From NCBI GenBank assembly GCA_903837355.1, contig CAILUI010000368.1:1-37201 (forward strand): 37,201 nucleotides of DNA, written 5' to 3'. Source of the DNA: an uncultured Victivallales bacterium. GTDB lineage: Bacteria; Verrucomicrobiota; Lentisphaeria; Oligosphaerales; JAFGRS01. This document shows, piece after piece, positions 23,809 through 33,022 of the stretch. Under the pieces are notes generated by a model, which made no database searches, was not told where the DNA came from, and saw only the letters and a program-made list of their open reading frames with translations. Numbering within the stretch: the first letter of the stretch is position 1; every line of letters starts with the position of its first letter. The position numbers and the translations under genes were made by a program.

Positions 23809-26307
23809 TCAGTCCCAGGTCGGCTCCGCCGGGATCTCCACCGGCCGAATGTGCCAGATGCGCTCGGCATACTCGCGCACGGAGCGGTCGCTCGAGAAGG
23901 GCCCCATGCTGGCAATGTTGTGAACCACCATGCGATGCCAGGCCGTGCGGTCCCGGAAGACCTCGCCGGCATGGTCCCGCATCGCCGCGTACTCGGCGTA
24001 GTCGGCCAGCAGCATGTAGTGGTCGCCGCCGGCCAGGAGTGACTCGAGCAGCGGCCGGAAGGCGCCGCGCTGATCCGCCGAGAACAGGTCACCGGCGATG
24101 GCATCGAACACGGCGCCGAGTCGCGGACTGCGCTTCAGGTAGTCCGCGGAGTGGTACCCCGCGGCCCGCAACGCATCGACCTCCTCAACCGTCATGCCGA
24201 AGATAAAGATGTTGTCGGCGCCGACCGCGTCGCGGATCTCGATGTTGGCGCCGTCCAGCGTGCCGATGGTCAGGGCCCCGTTGAGGGCGAACTTCATATT
24301 GCCTGTGCCCGAGGCCTCGGTGCCGGCCAGCGATATCTGCTCGCTGAGGTCGGCGGCCGGAATCAGGATTTCGGACAAGGTGACGCGGTAATCCGGAATA
24401 AAGGCAACCCGGAGTCGGTCGCGGGTCTTCGGGTCGGCGTTCACCACGTCGGCCACGGCATTGATGAACTGGATGATCAGCTTCGCCATCCAGTAACCGG
24501 GAGCCGCCTTAGCCGCGAAGATGAAGGCGCGCGGCGGCAGGTCGAGGCCGGGGTTCTCGCGCAGTTGCAGGTACAGGTCAACGATATGTAACGCATTGAG
24601 CAACTGCCGCTTATATTCATGGAGCCGTTTGGCCTGGACGTCGAAGATCATGTCGACCGGCAGGATGATTCCCGTCTCCCGTTCGACGAGGGCGGTCAGG
24701 CGCCGCTTGTTGGCGTTCTTGGCGTGCTCCAGTTCGGCGATGAACTCCGGGTCCTCGGCATAGCTGCGCAGCCCCACCAGGCGATCGAGATCGGTGATCC
24801 AGGCCTTGCCCAGCCGCTTCGTGATCGCCGCCGACAGCCCGGGGTTGGCAGCCATCAGCCAGCGCCGTGGGGTGATCCCGTTGGTGATATTCGTGAACTT
24901 CTCCGGCCACATCCGGGCGAACTCCGGGAACAGCCGTTCAGACAGCAGGCGGCTGTGAATGGCCGCGACGCCGTTGACGGTGTGGCTGCCGACGACGGCG
25001 ACATTGGCCATCCGGACCTGGGGCTGCGCGCCATGCTCGAACAGCGAGACCTTGGCCAGGGTCGCGTAGTCTTTGCCCAGGCTCCGCTCCGCGTCGCGCA
25101 GGAAGCGCCGGTCGATCTCCTCGAGGATCTCGTAGTGTCGCGGTACCGTTTCCTTGAGCAATGCCGCGGGCCACTTCTCGAGGGCCTCGGGCATGAGCGT
25201 GTGATTGGTGTAGGAGATGGTGTGGCTGGTGATCGACCAGGCCGCATCCCATTCCAGTCCCGCCTCGTCCACGAAGTAACGCTGCAGTTCCGCGATCGCC
25301 AGGGCCGGGTGCGTGTCGTTCAACTGGATCGCGACCTTGTCGGCGAAGGCTTCGAAGTCGTCGTGGCGCTTACGGTAGCGGCGGATGATGTCGCGGATAC
25401 CACAGCCGACCAGGAAGTACTCCTGCGCCAGCCGCAGGCGGCGCCCTTTGTCGGTGGTGTCCACCGGGTAGAGAACCCGCGAGATGGTCTCGCTGAGGAC
25501 GCGGCGATGCAGGGCCTCCACGAAGTCGCCCTGGTTGAAGCGGTCCATGTCCAAGGGCTCTTCGGAGCAGGCCCGGAAGAGGCGCAGCAGATTCACCGTG
25601 CGGCCGCCGTAGCCGACAATCGGCAGATCCCACGGCTGTCCCTGCAGCAGTTGGTAGTCCACCCAGCGGGGATGGTACTTGTGGTCGCCGCGCTCCTCGT
25701 GCACGGTACGGCCGAGCACCGGGCACTCGACGCGGTGCTCGGGCCGGGGCAGCAGCCAGGGGTAGCCCTGCGACATCCAGTCATCCGGCGTCTCGATCTG
25801 TCGGCCCTTCTCGAAGCGCTGCCGGAACAACCCCAGCTCGTAGCAGATGCCATAGCCGTAGGCCGGATAGCCCAGCGTCGCCAGCGATTCGAGATAGCAG
25901 GCTGCCAGCCGGCCCAGGCCGCCATTGCCCAGGGCGGGATCGGGCTCGAGCTCCGCCAGTTCGTCGAAGTCGCAGCCCAACCGACGCAGGGCATCATGCA
26001 CCAGTTCGGCAATGCCCAGGTTGCCGACGTGGGCCTGCAACTGGCGCCCGACCAGGAACTCCATGCTGAAGTAGTAGACGCGCTTGACGTCGTCCCGCAG
26101 GTACGTCTGCTGCGTGGCGATCATGTGCTCGAGCACGCGGTCGCGGACCGCTAGCGCCAGGCACTCGAACTTGTCCTGGGCCGTGGCGCTCTTCCAGTCC
26201 TTGCCGCGCGTATAGCGCAGATGGTGCAGGAACGAGAGACGGAAGTTATCCTCGCCGATGATCGCCTGGAAGCGGTCGAGGACGCTGTTCAATGCGGAGC
26301 GCGGCAT
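23809..26307 (-). CDS. glgP: Glycogen/starch (alpha-glucan) phosphorylase
   Basis: This 832-residue enzyme releases glucose-1-phosphate from alpha-1,4-glucans using phosphate and pyridoxal phosphate. Family hallmarks are present along the chain: YFSMEFLVGR near the N terminus, LEPDPALGNGGLGRLAACYLES, IQLNDTHPALAIAELQR, TNHTLMPEALEKWP, KRLHEYKRQLLN and the PLP signature EASGTGNMKFALNG with the PLP lysine at about 672. Length matches the GT35 family. I chose ATG 26307, with GAGG eight bases upstream; a TTG eight codons earlier is possible but has no good ribosome site. Divergent from the HAD gene. With the hexokinase gene it supports storage of glucan in this organism. Confidence 0.97.
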   Translation of the reverse strand: MPRSALNSVLDRFQAIIGEDNFRLSFLHHLRYTRGKDWKSATAQDKFECLALAVRDRVLEHMIATQQTYLRDDVKRVYYFSMEFLVGRQLQAHVGNLGIAELVHDALRRLGCDFDELAELEPDPALGNGGLGRLAACYLESLATLGYPAYGYGICYELGLFRQRFEKGRQIETPDDWMSQGYPWLLPRPEHRVECPVLGRTVHEERGDHKYHPRWVDYQLLQGQPWDLPIVGYGGRTVNLLRLFRACSEEPLDMDRFNQGDFVEALHRRVLSETISRVLYPVDTTDKGRRLRLAQEYFLVGCGIRDIIRRYRKRHDDFEAFADKVAIQLNDTHPALAIAELQRYFVDEAGLEWDAAWSITSHTISYTNHTLMPEALEKWPAALLKETVPRHYEILEEIDRRFLRDAERSLGKDYATLAKVSLFEHGAQPQVRMANVAVVGSHTVNGVAAIHSRLLSERLFPEFARMWPEKFTNITNGITPRRWLMAANPGLSAAITKRLGKAWITDLDRLVGLRSYAEDPEFIAELEHAKNANKRRLTALVERETGIILPVDMIFDVQAKRLHEYKRQLLNALHIVDLYLQLRENPGLDLPPRAFIFAAKAAPGYWMAKLIIQFINAVADVVNADPKTRDRLRVAFIPDYRVTLSEILIPAADLSEQISLAGTEASGTGNMKFALNGALTIGTLDGANIEIRDAVGADNIFIFGMTVEEVDALRAAGYHSADYLKRSPRLGAVFDAIAGDLFSADQRGAFRPLLESLLAGGDHYMLLADYAEYAAMRDHAGEVFRDRTAWHRMVVHNIASMGPFSSDRSVREYAERIWHIRPVEIPAEPTWD

Positions 26308-26615
26308 GGGCCCTGCCTCGTTGTGCGACAAAAACCGGCCAGAGTACGGTCAGGCGGACGTCCCGGAAAGGGGGGTACGCACGGGCCGATAATGTAGCGG
26401 CCCGACCCCCTGGCGTCCAAGTCTGCAGCGGCATACCTCGCACCTCGCGCTCAGGGTGCCGGCAGCATTCGCCGGTGCGCTGCCGGGAACCGTACCGGTC
26501 GGCGCCAATGAAGCCGGGTCGTGGTGCGTCTTATGCCGTGTACAGTCCGGGAACCCCCGGCGGGTCCAGTGGGGCCTCCGGCAGGCTCACCCTTCCCGGG
26601 CTACGGTAAGGCCGC
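26308..26615. other. Divergent promoter region between glgP and the HAD gene
   Basis: These 308 bases hold no recognisable gene. They should contain promoters for glgP (-) and the HAD gene (+). The only clear structure is an inverted repeat at 26382-26404, listed separately. Much of the rest is C/G-rich without motifs. Confidence 0.45.
26382..26404. promoter_or_regulatory. Palindrome in the glgP/HAD intergenic region, possible operator
   Basis: CGGGCCG (26382-26388) and CGGCCCG (26398-26404) are perfect reverse complements around the A+T-rich spacer ATAATGTAG. GATAAT inside it resembles a -10 element on the + strand. It is about 75 bases upstream of the phosphorylase ATG and could be a repressor site, but no regulator is encoded nearby. 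Confidence 0.4.
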
Positions 26616-27344
26616 ATGCCTGAAGGCGCAGTAGTACGGGCCATCACCCTGGACGTGGGAAACACGCTGCTTTTCCCGCATCCCTCTTTGGGTACGGTGT
26701 ATGCCGAGGTTGGCCGGCGGCATGGCTGGGCGCTTGATCCCGAGCAGGTCGAGTTCCGTTTCGACGCCTCCTGGCGGCGCTGCCAGACGCAGCAGACCGG
26801 GCTGGTCTATGGCATCCGGCACGAGGAGGCTCTCGAGTTCTGGTACGCCGTCAACCGTGCCGTACTGGCCGATCGGGGCATCGCGGCAGCGCCACTGCGC
26901 GCCTTCGTCGAGGATCTCTACTACACCTTCGGCCGGGCCTGCTCCTGGCGCACGCATCCCGGTCTGCCCGCGCTGCTGGCTGCCTGTCGGTCTCGCGGTA
27001 TCCCTGTGGGCATCATCAGCAACTGGGACCTGCGTTTGCGGGCGCTGCTCGACGAACTGGGGATCAGCGCTTGGGCTGATCCGCTGCTCATTTCGGCCGA
27101 AGTCGGCGTCGAGAAGCCGGCGCCGGCGCTGTTTCAGCGCGCCCTGGCGGCGTTCGCGGTTCCCGCCGGCAACGTCCTGCATCTTGGGGACACCTGGACC
27201 GACGACGTGCTCGGGGCCACGGCCTGCGGCCTGCAGGCGGCCTGGCTCAACCCGACGGCCAAGCCGTTGCCCCAGCCTCTGCCCGGCGTCCACGATCTAC
27301 GGACGCTCGAGGCCGCCGTGCCCCTGCTGGGTGAGCGCCGTTGA
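26616..27344 (+). CDS. HAD-superfamily hydrolase (HDHD3-like)
   Basis: This 242-residue cytosolic protein has the HAD motifs in order: motif I TLDVGNT (11-17) with the nucleophilic Asp at 13, motif II IISNWD, motif III Lys in EKPAPALF, and motif IV HLGDTWTDD. A helical cap lies between motifs I and II (subfamily IA). In motif I the second Asp, the general acid/base of most HAD phosphatases, is replaced by Gly (DVGNT), as in HDHD3-like members, so a phosphatase role is not certain. The ribosome site (GGTAAGG) is modest. The gene is divergent from glgP and separated by 142 bases from the glycosidase gene that follows. Substrate unknown. Confidence 0.86.
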   Translation: MPEGAVVRAITLDVGNTLLFPHPSLGTVYAEVGRRHGWALDPEQVEFRFDASWRRCQTQQTGLVYGIRHEEALEFWYAVNRAVLADRGIAAAPLRAFVEDLYYTFGRACSWRTHPGLPALLAACRSRGIPVGIISNWDLRLRALLDELGISAWADPLLISAEVGVEKPAPALFQRALAAFAVPAGNVLHLGDTWTDDVLGATACGLQAAWLNPTAKPLPQPLPGVHDLRTLEAAVPLLGERR

Positions 27345-27486
27345 CCTTTGCCAGGATGGCTCCATGGTAAGACCGATACCGTGCCGGTCGGCCGGCCGGC
27401 TGCGGGGTGTCCGCGGCCAGGCGGCAGGACGCGCCGGCCAGGATCGAGACGCGCGGATAGGCAAGACGGAGTTGCGCAGGCGGCCC

Positions 27487-29898
27487 ATGCACTACGATCG
27501 TATCTCCCATGCTGCTGTCGGCCGCTGCGCCCTGTCGCTCGCAGGACCCTTCGCCGTGATCGTGCTCCTCGTCTGCCTGCCGCCGTCGCGGGCCGCCGAG
27601 GAGACCGAACGCACCCTCACCGACTTTGCGACGACGGCCGCCCCCTGGCAGCGCCGCGAGTGGGTTGCCAACGGCCAGGCCCAGGTGACTCCTCTCGAGG
27701 TGGCCGCGGCGGTGCCGGGCGACGGGCCCTCGCTGCGGCTGCCCCTGAAGCTCCCCGGCCGCTATGAGGTGGTTTCGCCTGTCGGCAGTTCCTGGCACGG
27801 TTGGCAGGAGCTCACCTTCCGGGTCTTCCTGCCGGCCGGGCTTCCCGCCAACGCCGTCGTCTGCATCTTCACCAAGGACCGTGACCATCTCTGGCGGCAG
27901 ATTCGCCGGCCGGCTCCGGCCGAGCGCGGCGCGCTGGTGGAGATCAGCGTCCCCATTGGTGGGCCGGAGGCGGCCCAGGCTTGGGTCCCGCGTGGCCACG
28001 AACGGCCGTGGCACCCGCTCACCCCGCGCTGCTTGCTGGAGTATGGCCTCAGCCTCGAACTCGAGACGGGCGCTACGGACAGCTTCGCGGGCGATGCCTT
28101 CATTGCGGCGGTCCTTCTGCGCCGGCCTGGCCTCGTCCATCCCGAGGCGTCGATTCGCGACCTCAACCTGTCCCCGCGCTCGCCGCGGGTCGGTGAGCGC
28201 TTCGAGGTTTCGTTCCGCCTGGGGGACGACTACCGCGATCCCTTCCATCCCGACAGCGTCAAGGTGGAGGCCGCGATCACGACGCCCGCCGGGAGCGTGG
28301 AGAACGCGCGAGGGTTCTACTACGAGGGCTTTCTGTACGCCCCGGAGGTCCCGGAGATCACGCGCACCCTGACCCCCTACGGCGCGCCGTCCTTCAAGGT
28401 CCGCTACTGCCCGCGCTCGCCGGGCCGGCATCGCATGCAGGTCACTGCCACCGTGGAGGGGCGCGTGCTGACGCTGCCGCCGCTGGAGTTCGTGGCCGCC
28501 GCCCCGGCTGCCACCTACCGCGGTTGCGTTCGTCGCGACCCCACGCACCCGAAGTACCTGATGTGGGAGGACGGCACCCACTTCTGGGCACTGGGGCTGA
28601 ATGTACGCAGCCCCTTCGACACCCGCTACCTGCAGGTCGCCCCCTACTCCACCTGGCGCGACGAGGGTCTGCCGATGTACGGCCGGCTGTTCCGCAAGTA
28701 CCGCGAGACCGGGATCAAGGTCGTCGAGGTCTGGATGTCGTCATGGTGGATGGCGCTGGAGTGGATCAACGACTCTCCGGGCTTCCACGGGGTCGGCTAC
28801 TACAACCCCTACCGCGCCTGGATGTTGGACGAGATCATGGCGCAGGCCGAGGCGAACGATATCCGCGTCATCCTGGTCCTCAATAACCACGGTAAGTTCG
28901 GTGCGCTCAACGACACCGAATGGGCCCGCAACCCCTACAACCGCGCCAATGGCGGCTTCCTCGACAGTTGTGAGGAGTACTTCACCAACCCCGAGGCGCG
29001 CGCCTGCTTCCGCCGTACGGCCGACTACATCGTGGCCCGCTGGGGGGCGTCGCCGAACCTGCTGATGTGGAAACTGTTCTCGGAAGTCGATCTGACCGGT
29101 ACCGCCTACGATTTCTACACTCAGCCCGAGGTAGCTGAGTGGCACCGCGAGATGAGCGCTTACCTCAAGCAGATCGATCTCTCCCAGCATCTCACCACCA
29201 CGCACTGGATGCTGAGTTACTACCGCATCAACGAGGCCATCGCGGTGCTGCCCGAACTGGATGTGCTCTCGACCGACGCCTACTACCAGGGCGGCGGCAC
29301 GGCCCAACTCCTCGAGATGCTGCGCGGCGGCAACCTCTTCGCGGCTACGAAGCAGAAGCCGCTGCTGATCACGGAGTATGGCGGTTCGCCGCACGCCGAC
29401 TCCATGGGTAACCTGATCCGCCAGGCTCACCTCGGTATCTGGACCGGCTTCTTCAACGAGGCTCCCGCCTCGCCCATGTTCTGGTGGTTTGCGCTGGTTG
29501 AGGAGAAGAACCTCTACCCCCTCTACACCGCGCTCAGCCGCTACAGCGCCGACGAGGATCGCCGTGGCCTGGCGCCGATCCTCCGCGACCTGCCCGGGCC
29601 CGCGCTCACGGTCAGCGAACTGCGGAGTAACGAGCGCCTGCTGGCCTGGGGCTTCGACCGCGCCTACTACCTCACCGACGATGAGAACGCGGTTCCCGCC
29701 GTGCACACCGAGGTGGTCTACGAGACGCCGGCGCTGAAACCCGGCGCCTACAGCGTCGAGATCTGGAACGTCGCCGACGGGCGGCCGCTGGACGCCACCC
29801 CACTGACCATCGCCGACGGCCAGGCCACCCTTTCCCTGACCCTGCCGCCCTTCAGTCGGGACTTCGCCCTGAAGATCAGCCCGGCCCCGCCGCGCTGA
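27487..29898 (+). CDS. Secreted GH5-like glycoside hydrolase
   Basis: This 803-residue exported protein has a signal peptide (FAVIVLLVCLPPSRAAEE), an N-terminal beta-sandwich region (about 45-330) and a TIM-barrel domain beginning YLMWEDGTHFWALGLNVRSP. The barrel holds a candidate acid/base Glu at 533 (WKLFSEVDLTG) and a candidate nucleophile Glu at 630 (LLITEYGGS), the spacing expected of clan GH-A enzymes. A small C-terminal beta domain follows. It is probably a polysaccharide-degrading enzyme; the family could be GH5 or a relative, and the substrate is unknown. I chose ATG 27487 because the signal peptide follows; the frame is open from 26701 but that part overlaps the HAD gene and shows no homology. 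No strong ribosome site was seen. Confidence 0.75.
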   Translation: MHYDRISHAAVGRCALSLAGPFAVIVLLVCLPPSRAAEETERTLTDFATTAAPWQRREWVANGQAQVTPLEVAAAVPGDGPSLRLPLKLPGRYEVVSPVGSSWHGWQELTFRVFLPAGLPANAVVCIFTKDRDHLWRQIRRPAPAERGALVEISVPIGGPEAAQAWVPRGHERPWHPLTPRCLLEYGLSLELETGATDSFAGDAFIAAVLLRRPGLVHPEASIRDLNLSPRSPRVGERFEVSFRLGDDYRDPFHPDSVKVEAAITTPAGSVENARGFYYEGFLYAPEVPEITRTLTPYGAPSFKVRYCPRSPGRHRMQVTATVEGRVLTLPPLEFVAAAPAATYRGCVRRDPTHPKYLMWEDGTHFWALGLNVRSPFDTRYLQVAPYSTWRDEGLPMYGRLFRKYRETGIKVVEVWMSSWWMALEWINDSPGFHGVGYYNPYRAWMLDEIMAQAEANDIRVILVLNNHGKFGALNDTEWARNPYNRANGGFLDSCEEYFTNPEARACFRRTADYIVARWGASPNLLMWKLFSEVDLTGTAYDFYTQPEVAEWHREMSAYLKQIDLSQHLTTTHWMLSYYRINEAIAVLPELDVLSTDAYYQGGGTAQLLEMLRGGNLFAATKQKPLLITEYGGSPHADSMGNLIRQAHLGIWTGFFNEAPASPMFWWFALVEEKNLYPLYTALSRYSADEDRRGLAPILRDLPGPALTVSELRSNERLLAWGFDRAYYLTDDENAVPAVHTEVVYETPALKPGAYSVEIWNVADGRPLDATPLTIADGQATLSLTLPPFSRDFALKISPAPPR

Positions 29899-29941
29899 GT
29901 TCAGGCGCCTGGCCCGCACTGACCGCGCTCCAGCACCGGAC

Positions 29942-30031
29942 CCGAACCCGGAAACGCAAAATGCCCTGATGCAAGACCTAACAGCCTACAGCCTGAGTAC
30001 CTAACAGTCTTGGCGTCCTCTGGGACGCCTG
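29942..30031 (-). repeat. 90-bp intergenic repeat, copy 2 (inverted relative to copy 1)
   Basis: This segment is the reverse complement of 14641-14730 with about 80 of 90 positions identical by hand alignment and no gaps. It keeps the 7-bp hairpin (GGCGTCC/GGACGCC at 30012-30029) and the TAACAGCCTACAGCCT core. It lies between the stop of the GH5-like gene and the start of the next gene. A role as terminator of the upstream gene is possible, but the presence at two unrelated sites suggests a dispersed element. Confidence 0.8.
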
Positions 30032-30073
30032 TGGTAGAGTGTCACGCCCTCGAGGAGCCCAAACAGGAGTGCT

Positions 30074-33022
30074 ATGATGCGGATCCAGCGGTTGCTCGTC
30101 GTCGCCGCGCTGTTCGTCGCCGTTCTGGCGCCTGCCGCGCCCACGCCCGTCGCTGTCACCCGTGTTGCGCCCGCGCCGGTGATTGACGGCGCTCTCACCG
30201 ATGCCGGCTGGAGCGCCGCGCCGGCACTCGGTGACTTTGTGCTGCTTGGTGGCGCGACGCCGGCGCGGGAGCAGACCGTGGTCAAGGTTCTCTACGACGA
30301 CGAGGCGCTCTACGTGGGCATCGTCTGCAAGGAGGGCCAGATGGGCAAGCTCCAGGCGACGCAGACGACGTACGGCCAGGCGGTCTGCAGCGATGACTGC
30401 GTGGAGATCTTCATCGATCCCAACCACGACCGCTTCAACTACGTCCATTTCATTGTCAATCCGAACGGGGCACAGTACGACGAATCCGGGGACGGGGCCG
30501 GGGTCGCCGCCGACTGGAACGCGGTGTGGGAGGTGAAGACGTCCCGGGGCGCGGACGCCTGGACGGCGGAAGTGCGCATCCCGCTGGCGATCCTGAGTCT
30601 CTCCACCAAGGTCGGCGAGACCTGGGGCTTCAACGTCTGCCGTTCGGAGAAACCCGCGGCCGAGTTGTCCTGCTGGTCGCAGACGGGGGCGAAGTTCGCG
30701 GTCCCGAGTGCCTTCGGCGAACTCACGGGGATCAAGGTGGACTTCCGGCCGTACCTGGTGACCGTGGGCGCCCTGAGTTGGGGGCAGGCGATCCTCGGGG
30801 GCAACACGGCCCAGGTGAAGGTGACCAATGACGGCCCGGCGGACCGCGACCTCAGCGTGCGGCTGACGGTGACGCCCCCGAACGAGGCACCGCGACCGGC
30901 GGAGGCTGCGCTGGGCAAGCTTGCCGCCGGGGGCTCGGCCACGCCGAGTCTCGACTACCAGCTCTTCGAGGCCGGCGAGCACGCGGTGCGGGTCGAGGTG
31001 CTCGATGCCGCCGCCGGCGGCCGAGTTGTCGCCGCCACCGGCCGCCGTCTGTCCGTATCTCCCCTGGCCGAGTTCAGCGTCTTCAAGTCCTTCTACCGCG
31101 ATGATGTCGTGGTGCGCTATCAGGTGAACGCGCAGGCGGCGGACCTGGGCAAGTACCGGTTGCAGGCGGGCCTGTTCGCGGCGGGCGGGGGCGCCGCGGC
31201 CCTGGCGACGATGACCGTCGCCAGCCCCGTCCAGGCTGTCGGCGAGGTGCGCTTCGAGACCACGACGCTGGCCGCGGGTGACTACCGTGTGCGCGTGGAC
31301 CTGCTCGACGCCGGCGGGCAGTCGCTGGCCGGGAAGGACCTCGAGTTCCCCGTCCTCCGCCAGCCCGGAGTCGCTCGGCAGGTTGACATCGACGCGCAGA
31401 ACTTCATCTGTGCCAATGGCCGGCGTCTGTTCCCGGTGGGCATCTACGATTCGCCAGGCAGTGAGAAGGCGGTCCGCGACCTCGCTGCCGCCGGCTTCAC
31501 CCTCATTCAGTCCGGCGTGCTGCCGCCGGCGGCAATGCAGGTGCTGCTCGACAAGGCCCAGCAGCACGGCCTGAAGGTCTGGGTGGCGTTGGGGGCGACG
31601 CTGGACTTCTCCAAGGACGCGGAGACGAAGCGTCGCGAGCTCACGGCCCTGGTGGCCGCGGTCGGTAAGCACCCAGCCCTACTGCTGTGGGAGAGCATCG
31701 ACGAGCCGGCCTGGGGCAGTCAGAATGCCGAGGGCCTCTACGCGGGCTACAAGTTCCTGCGGGCCCTGGATCAGGACCACCCCATCTGGACCAACCACGC
31801 GCCGCGCAACCTGGTCTCGACCCTGGCCTACTTCAACCGGGCCACCGATGTCGCCGGCTGCGACATCTACCCGGTGCCGGAGCCGCAGTCGCAGTCCAAC
31901 CTGCCGAACCGGACGCTGCATGTCACCGGTGACGAGACCGACAAGTCTGTCGCCAGCGTCAACGGCGACAAGCCGGTCATCATGGTGCTGCAAGGCTTCG
32001 GCTGGGCCGAGCTGTCGGGCAAGCGCGGGGCTGGGAATGGTGCGATTCTGCCGACCTTCGTGGAGTCCCGCTTCATGGCCTACGACGCCATCCTGCACGG
32101 GGCGCGCGGGATCAACTACTGGGGTACGGCCTACACCGAGAAGCCGTCGCGGTTCTACTCCGAACTGCGCTCGCTGGTGAGCGAACTGACGGCGCTGGAG
32201 CCGGTGCTGACGGCCGACGCCCTGACCGGGGCGTCGGCGGGCAGCGTCACCGCGGCCGAGGCCGCGGTGCAGATGAGCCGGCGCAGCCTGGGCGGGCGGA
32301 CGTTCGTCATCGCCATCAACACGCGTCGGCAGGAGTGCCCGGCGGAGTTCTCCCTGCCGGGGGTCTCGGCCAGCGCCTTGCGGGTGCTGTTTGAGGACCG
32401 CTCGATCGTGGTTCGCGACGGCCGCTGCAGCGACGTCTTCGGGCCGTACGCGACGCACCTCTACACCGACGACCCGAGCTTCAACCCGCAGCGTAAGGAC
32501 TTCATCGCCGAGTTGGCGCGGTCGGCGCCGGCGGCGGCGGCGCGACACGAGCCCGGCAACCTGATCGCCAACTCCTCGTTCGAGATCGACGCCGATGACG
32601 ACCAGTCGCCGGACGAGTGGAATGCCGGCCTGCCCTTCACGATGCAGATCTCGGAGGAGCACGCCCACGCGGGCAAGCGCAGCCTGCTGCTCACCAGCAC
32701 GGCCAAGGACTTCGCGCCCCTGGCCGTCGAGCGTGGCATCCCGGACCTCAAAGCGGATGGCAAGTACCTGCTCTCGGCCTGGGTGAAGACGGACCGGCCG
32801 GACCTCGAGTTCCGCATCTACGTCGAGTGGGCGGCCTGGCACGGCGCCGTCCTGCCGTGGACGAAGGGCAACGGCGAGTGGCAGCGCGTGGAGATCCCCT
32901 TTACGGCCGAACCCTCGGCGGTCGGTACCCTCTATGCCGTGGTGCAGATCAAGGGCGAGGGCAGGGGTTGGTTCGATGAGGTCTCCATCCTTGCTGACAG
33001 CAGTGTGCGGCCTTCGCGATGA
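30074..33022 (+). CDS. CBM9-like multidomain glycosidase-like secreted protein
   Basis: This 982-residue exported protein has a signal peptide (LLVVAALFVAVLAPAAPTP). A CBM9-like domain follows (about 28-220, with APVIDGALTDAGWSAAPAL and DDCVEIFIDPNHD), then Ig-like beta domains (about 225-440), a TIM-barrel-like domain (about 445-740) with LLWESIDEPAW, whose Glu at 544 is a candidate acid/base, and HGARGINYWG, and a C-terminal CBM4/9/22-like domain (about 835-975, NLIANSSFEIDADDDQSPDEW). This layout is common among large PVC carbohydrate-active proteins. The nucleophile is not clear, so the enzyme could be inactive. AGGAG precedes two adjacent ATGs (30074, 30077). Its stop overlaps the start of the next gene. 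Confidence 0.78.
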   Translation: MMRIQRLLVVAALFVAVLAPAAPTPVAVTRVAPAPVIDGALTDAGWSAAPALGDFVLLGGATPAREQTVVKVLYDDEALYVGIVCKEGQMGKLQATQTTYGQAVCSDDCVEIFIDPNHDRFNYVHFIVNPNGAQYDESGDGAGVAADWNAVWEVKTSRGADAWTAEVRIPLAILSLSTKVGETWGFNVCRSEKPAAELSCWSQTGAKFAVPSAFGELTGIKVDFRPYLVTVGALSWGQAILGGNTAQVKVTNDGPADRDLSVRLTVTPPNEAPRPAEAALGKLAAGGSATPSLDYQLFEAGEHAVRVEVLDAAAGGRVVAATGRRLSVSPLAEFSVFKSFYRDDVVVRYQVNAQAADLGKYRLQAGLFAAGGGAAALATMTVASPVQAVGEVRFETTTLAAGDYRVRVDLLDAGGQSLAGKDLEFPVLRQPGVARQVDIDAQNFICANGRRLFPVGIYDSPGSEKAVRDLAAAGFTLIQSGVLPPAAMQVLLDKAQQHGLKVWVALGATLDFSKDAETKRRELTALVAAVGKHPALLLWESIDEPAWGSQNAEGLYAGYKFLRALDQDHPIWTNHAPRNLVSTLAYFNRATDVAGCDIYPVPEPQSQSNLPNRTLHVTGDETDKSVASVNGDKPVIMVLQGFGWAELSGKRGAGNGAILPTFVESRFMAYDAILHGARGINYWGTAYTEKPSRFYSELRSLVSELTALEPVLTADALTGASAGSVTAAEAAVQMSRRSLGGRTFVIAINTRRQECPAEFSLPGVSASALRVLFEDRSIVVRDGRCSDVFGPYATHLYTDDPSFNPQRKDFIAELARSAPAAAARHEPGNLIANSSFEIDADDDQSPDEWNAGLPFTMQISEEHAHAGKRSLLLTSTAKDFAPLAVERGIPDLKADGKYLLSAWVKTDRPDLEFRIYVEWAAWHGAVLPWTKGNGEWQRVEIPFTAEPSAVGTLYAVVQIKGEGRGWFDEVSILADSSVRPSR

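Noticed and set aside
23583..24104. N-terminal extension of the FHA-GTPase gene
   Set aside because: The frame is open but overlaps the 3-prime end of glgP, and the residues show no domain; the ATG at 23582 has a good ribosome site directly before the FHA domain.
24619..26154. 511-codon open frame on the + strand opposite glgP
   Set aside because: It lies entirely antisense to glycogen phosphorylase, whose motifs run through the whole region; no motif or ribosome site supports it.
26701..27486. N-terminal extension of the GH5-like gene
   Set aside because: It runs out of frame through the HAD gene and is Arg/Pro-rich; the signal peptide begins only at 27487.
28741..29919. 392-codon open frame opposite the GH5-like gene
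   Set aside because: Low-complexity antisense reading of a gene with clear catalytic motifs.
29978..31672. 564-codon open frame on the - strand opposite the CBM9-like gene
   Set aside because: Antisense shadow; its C terminus only reads through the intergenic repeat, which is why it resembles a reading near 14690.
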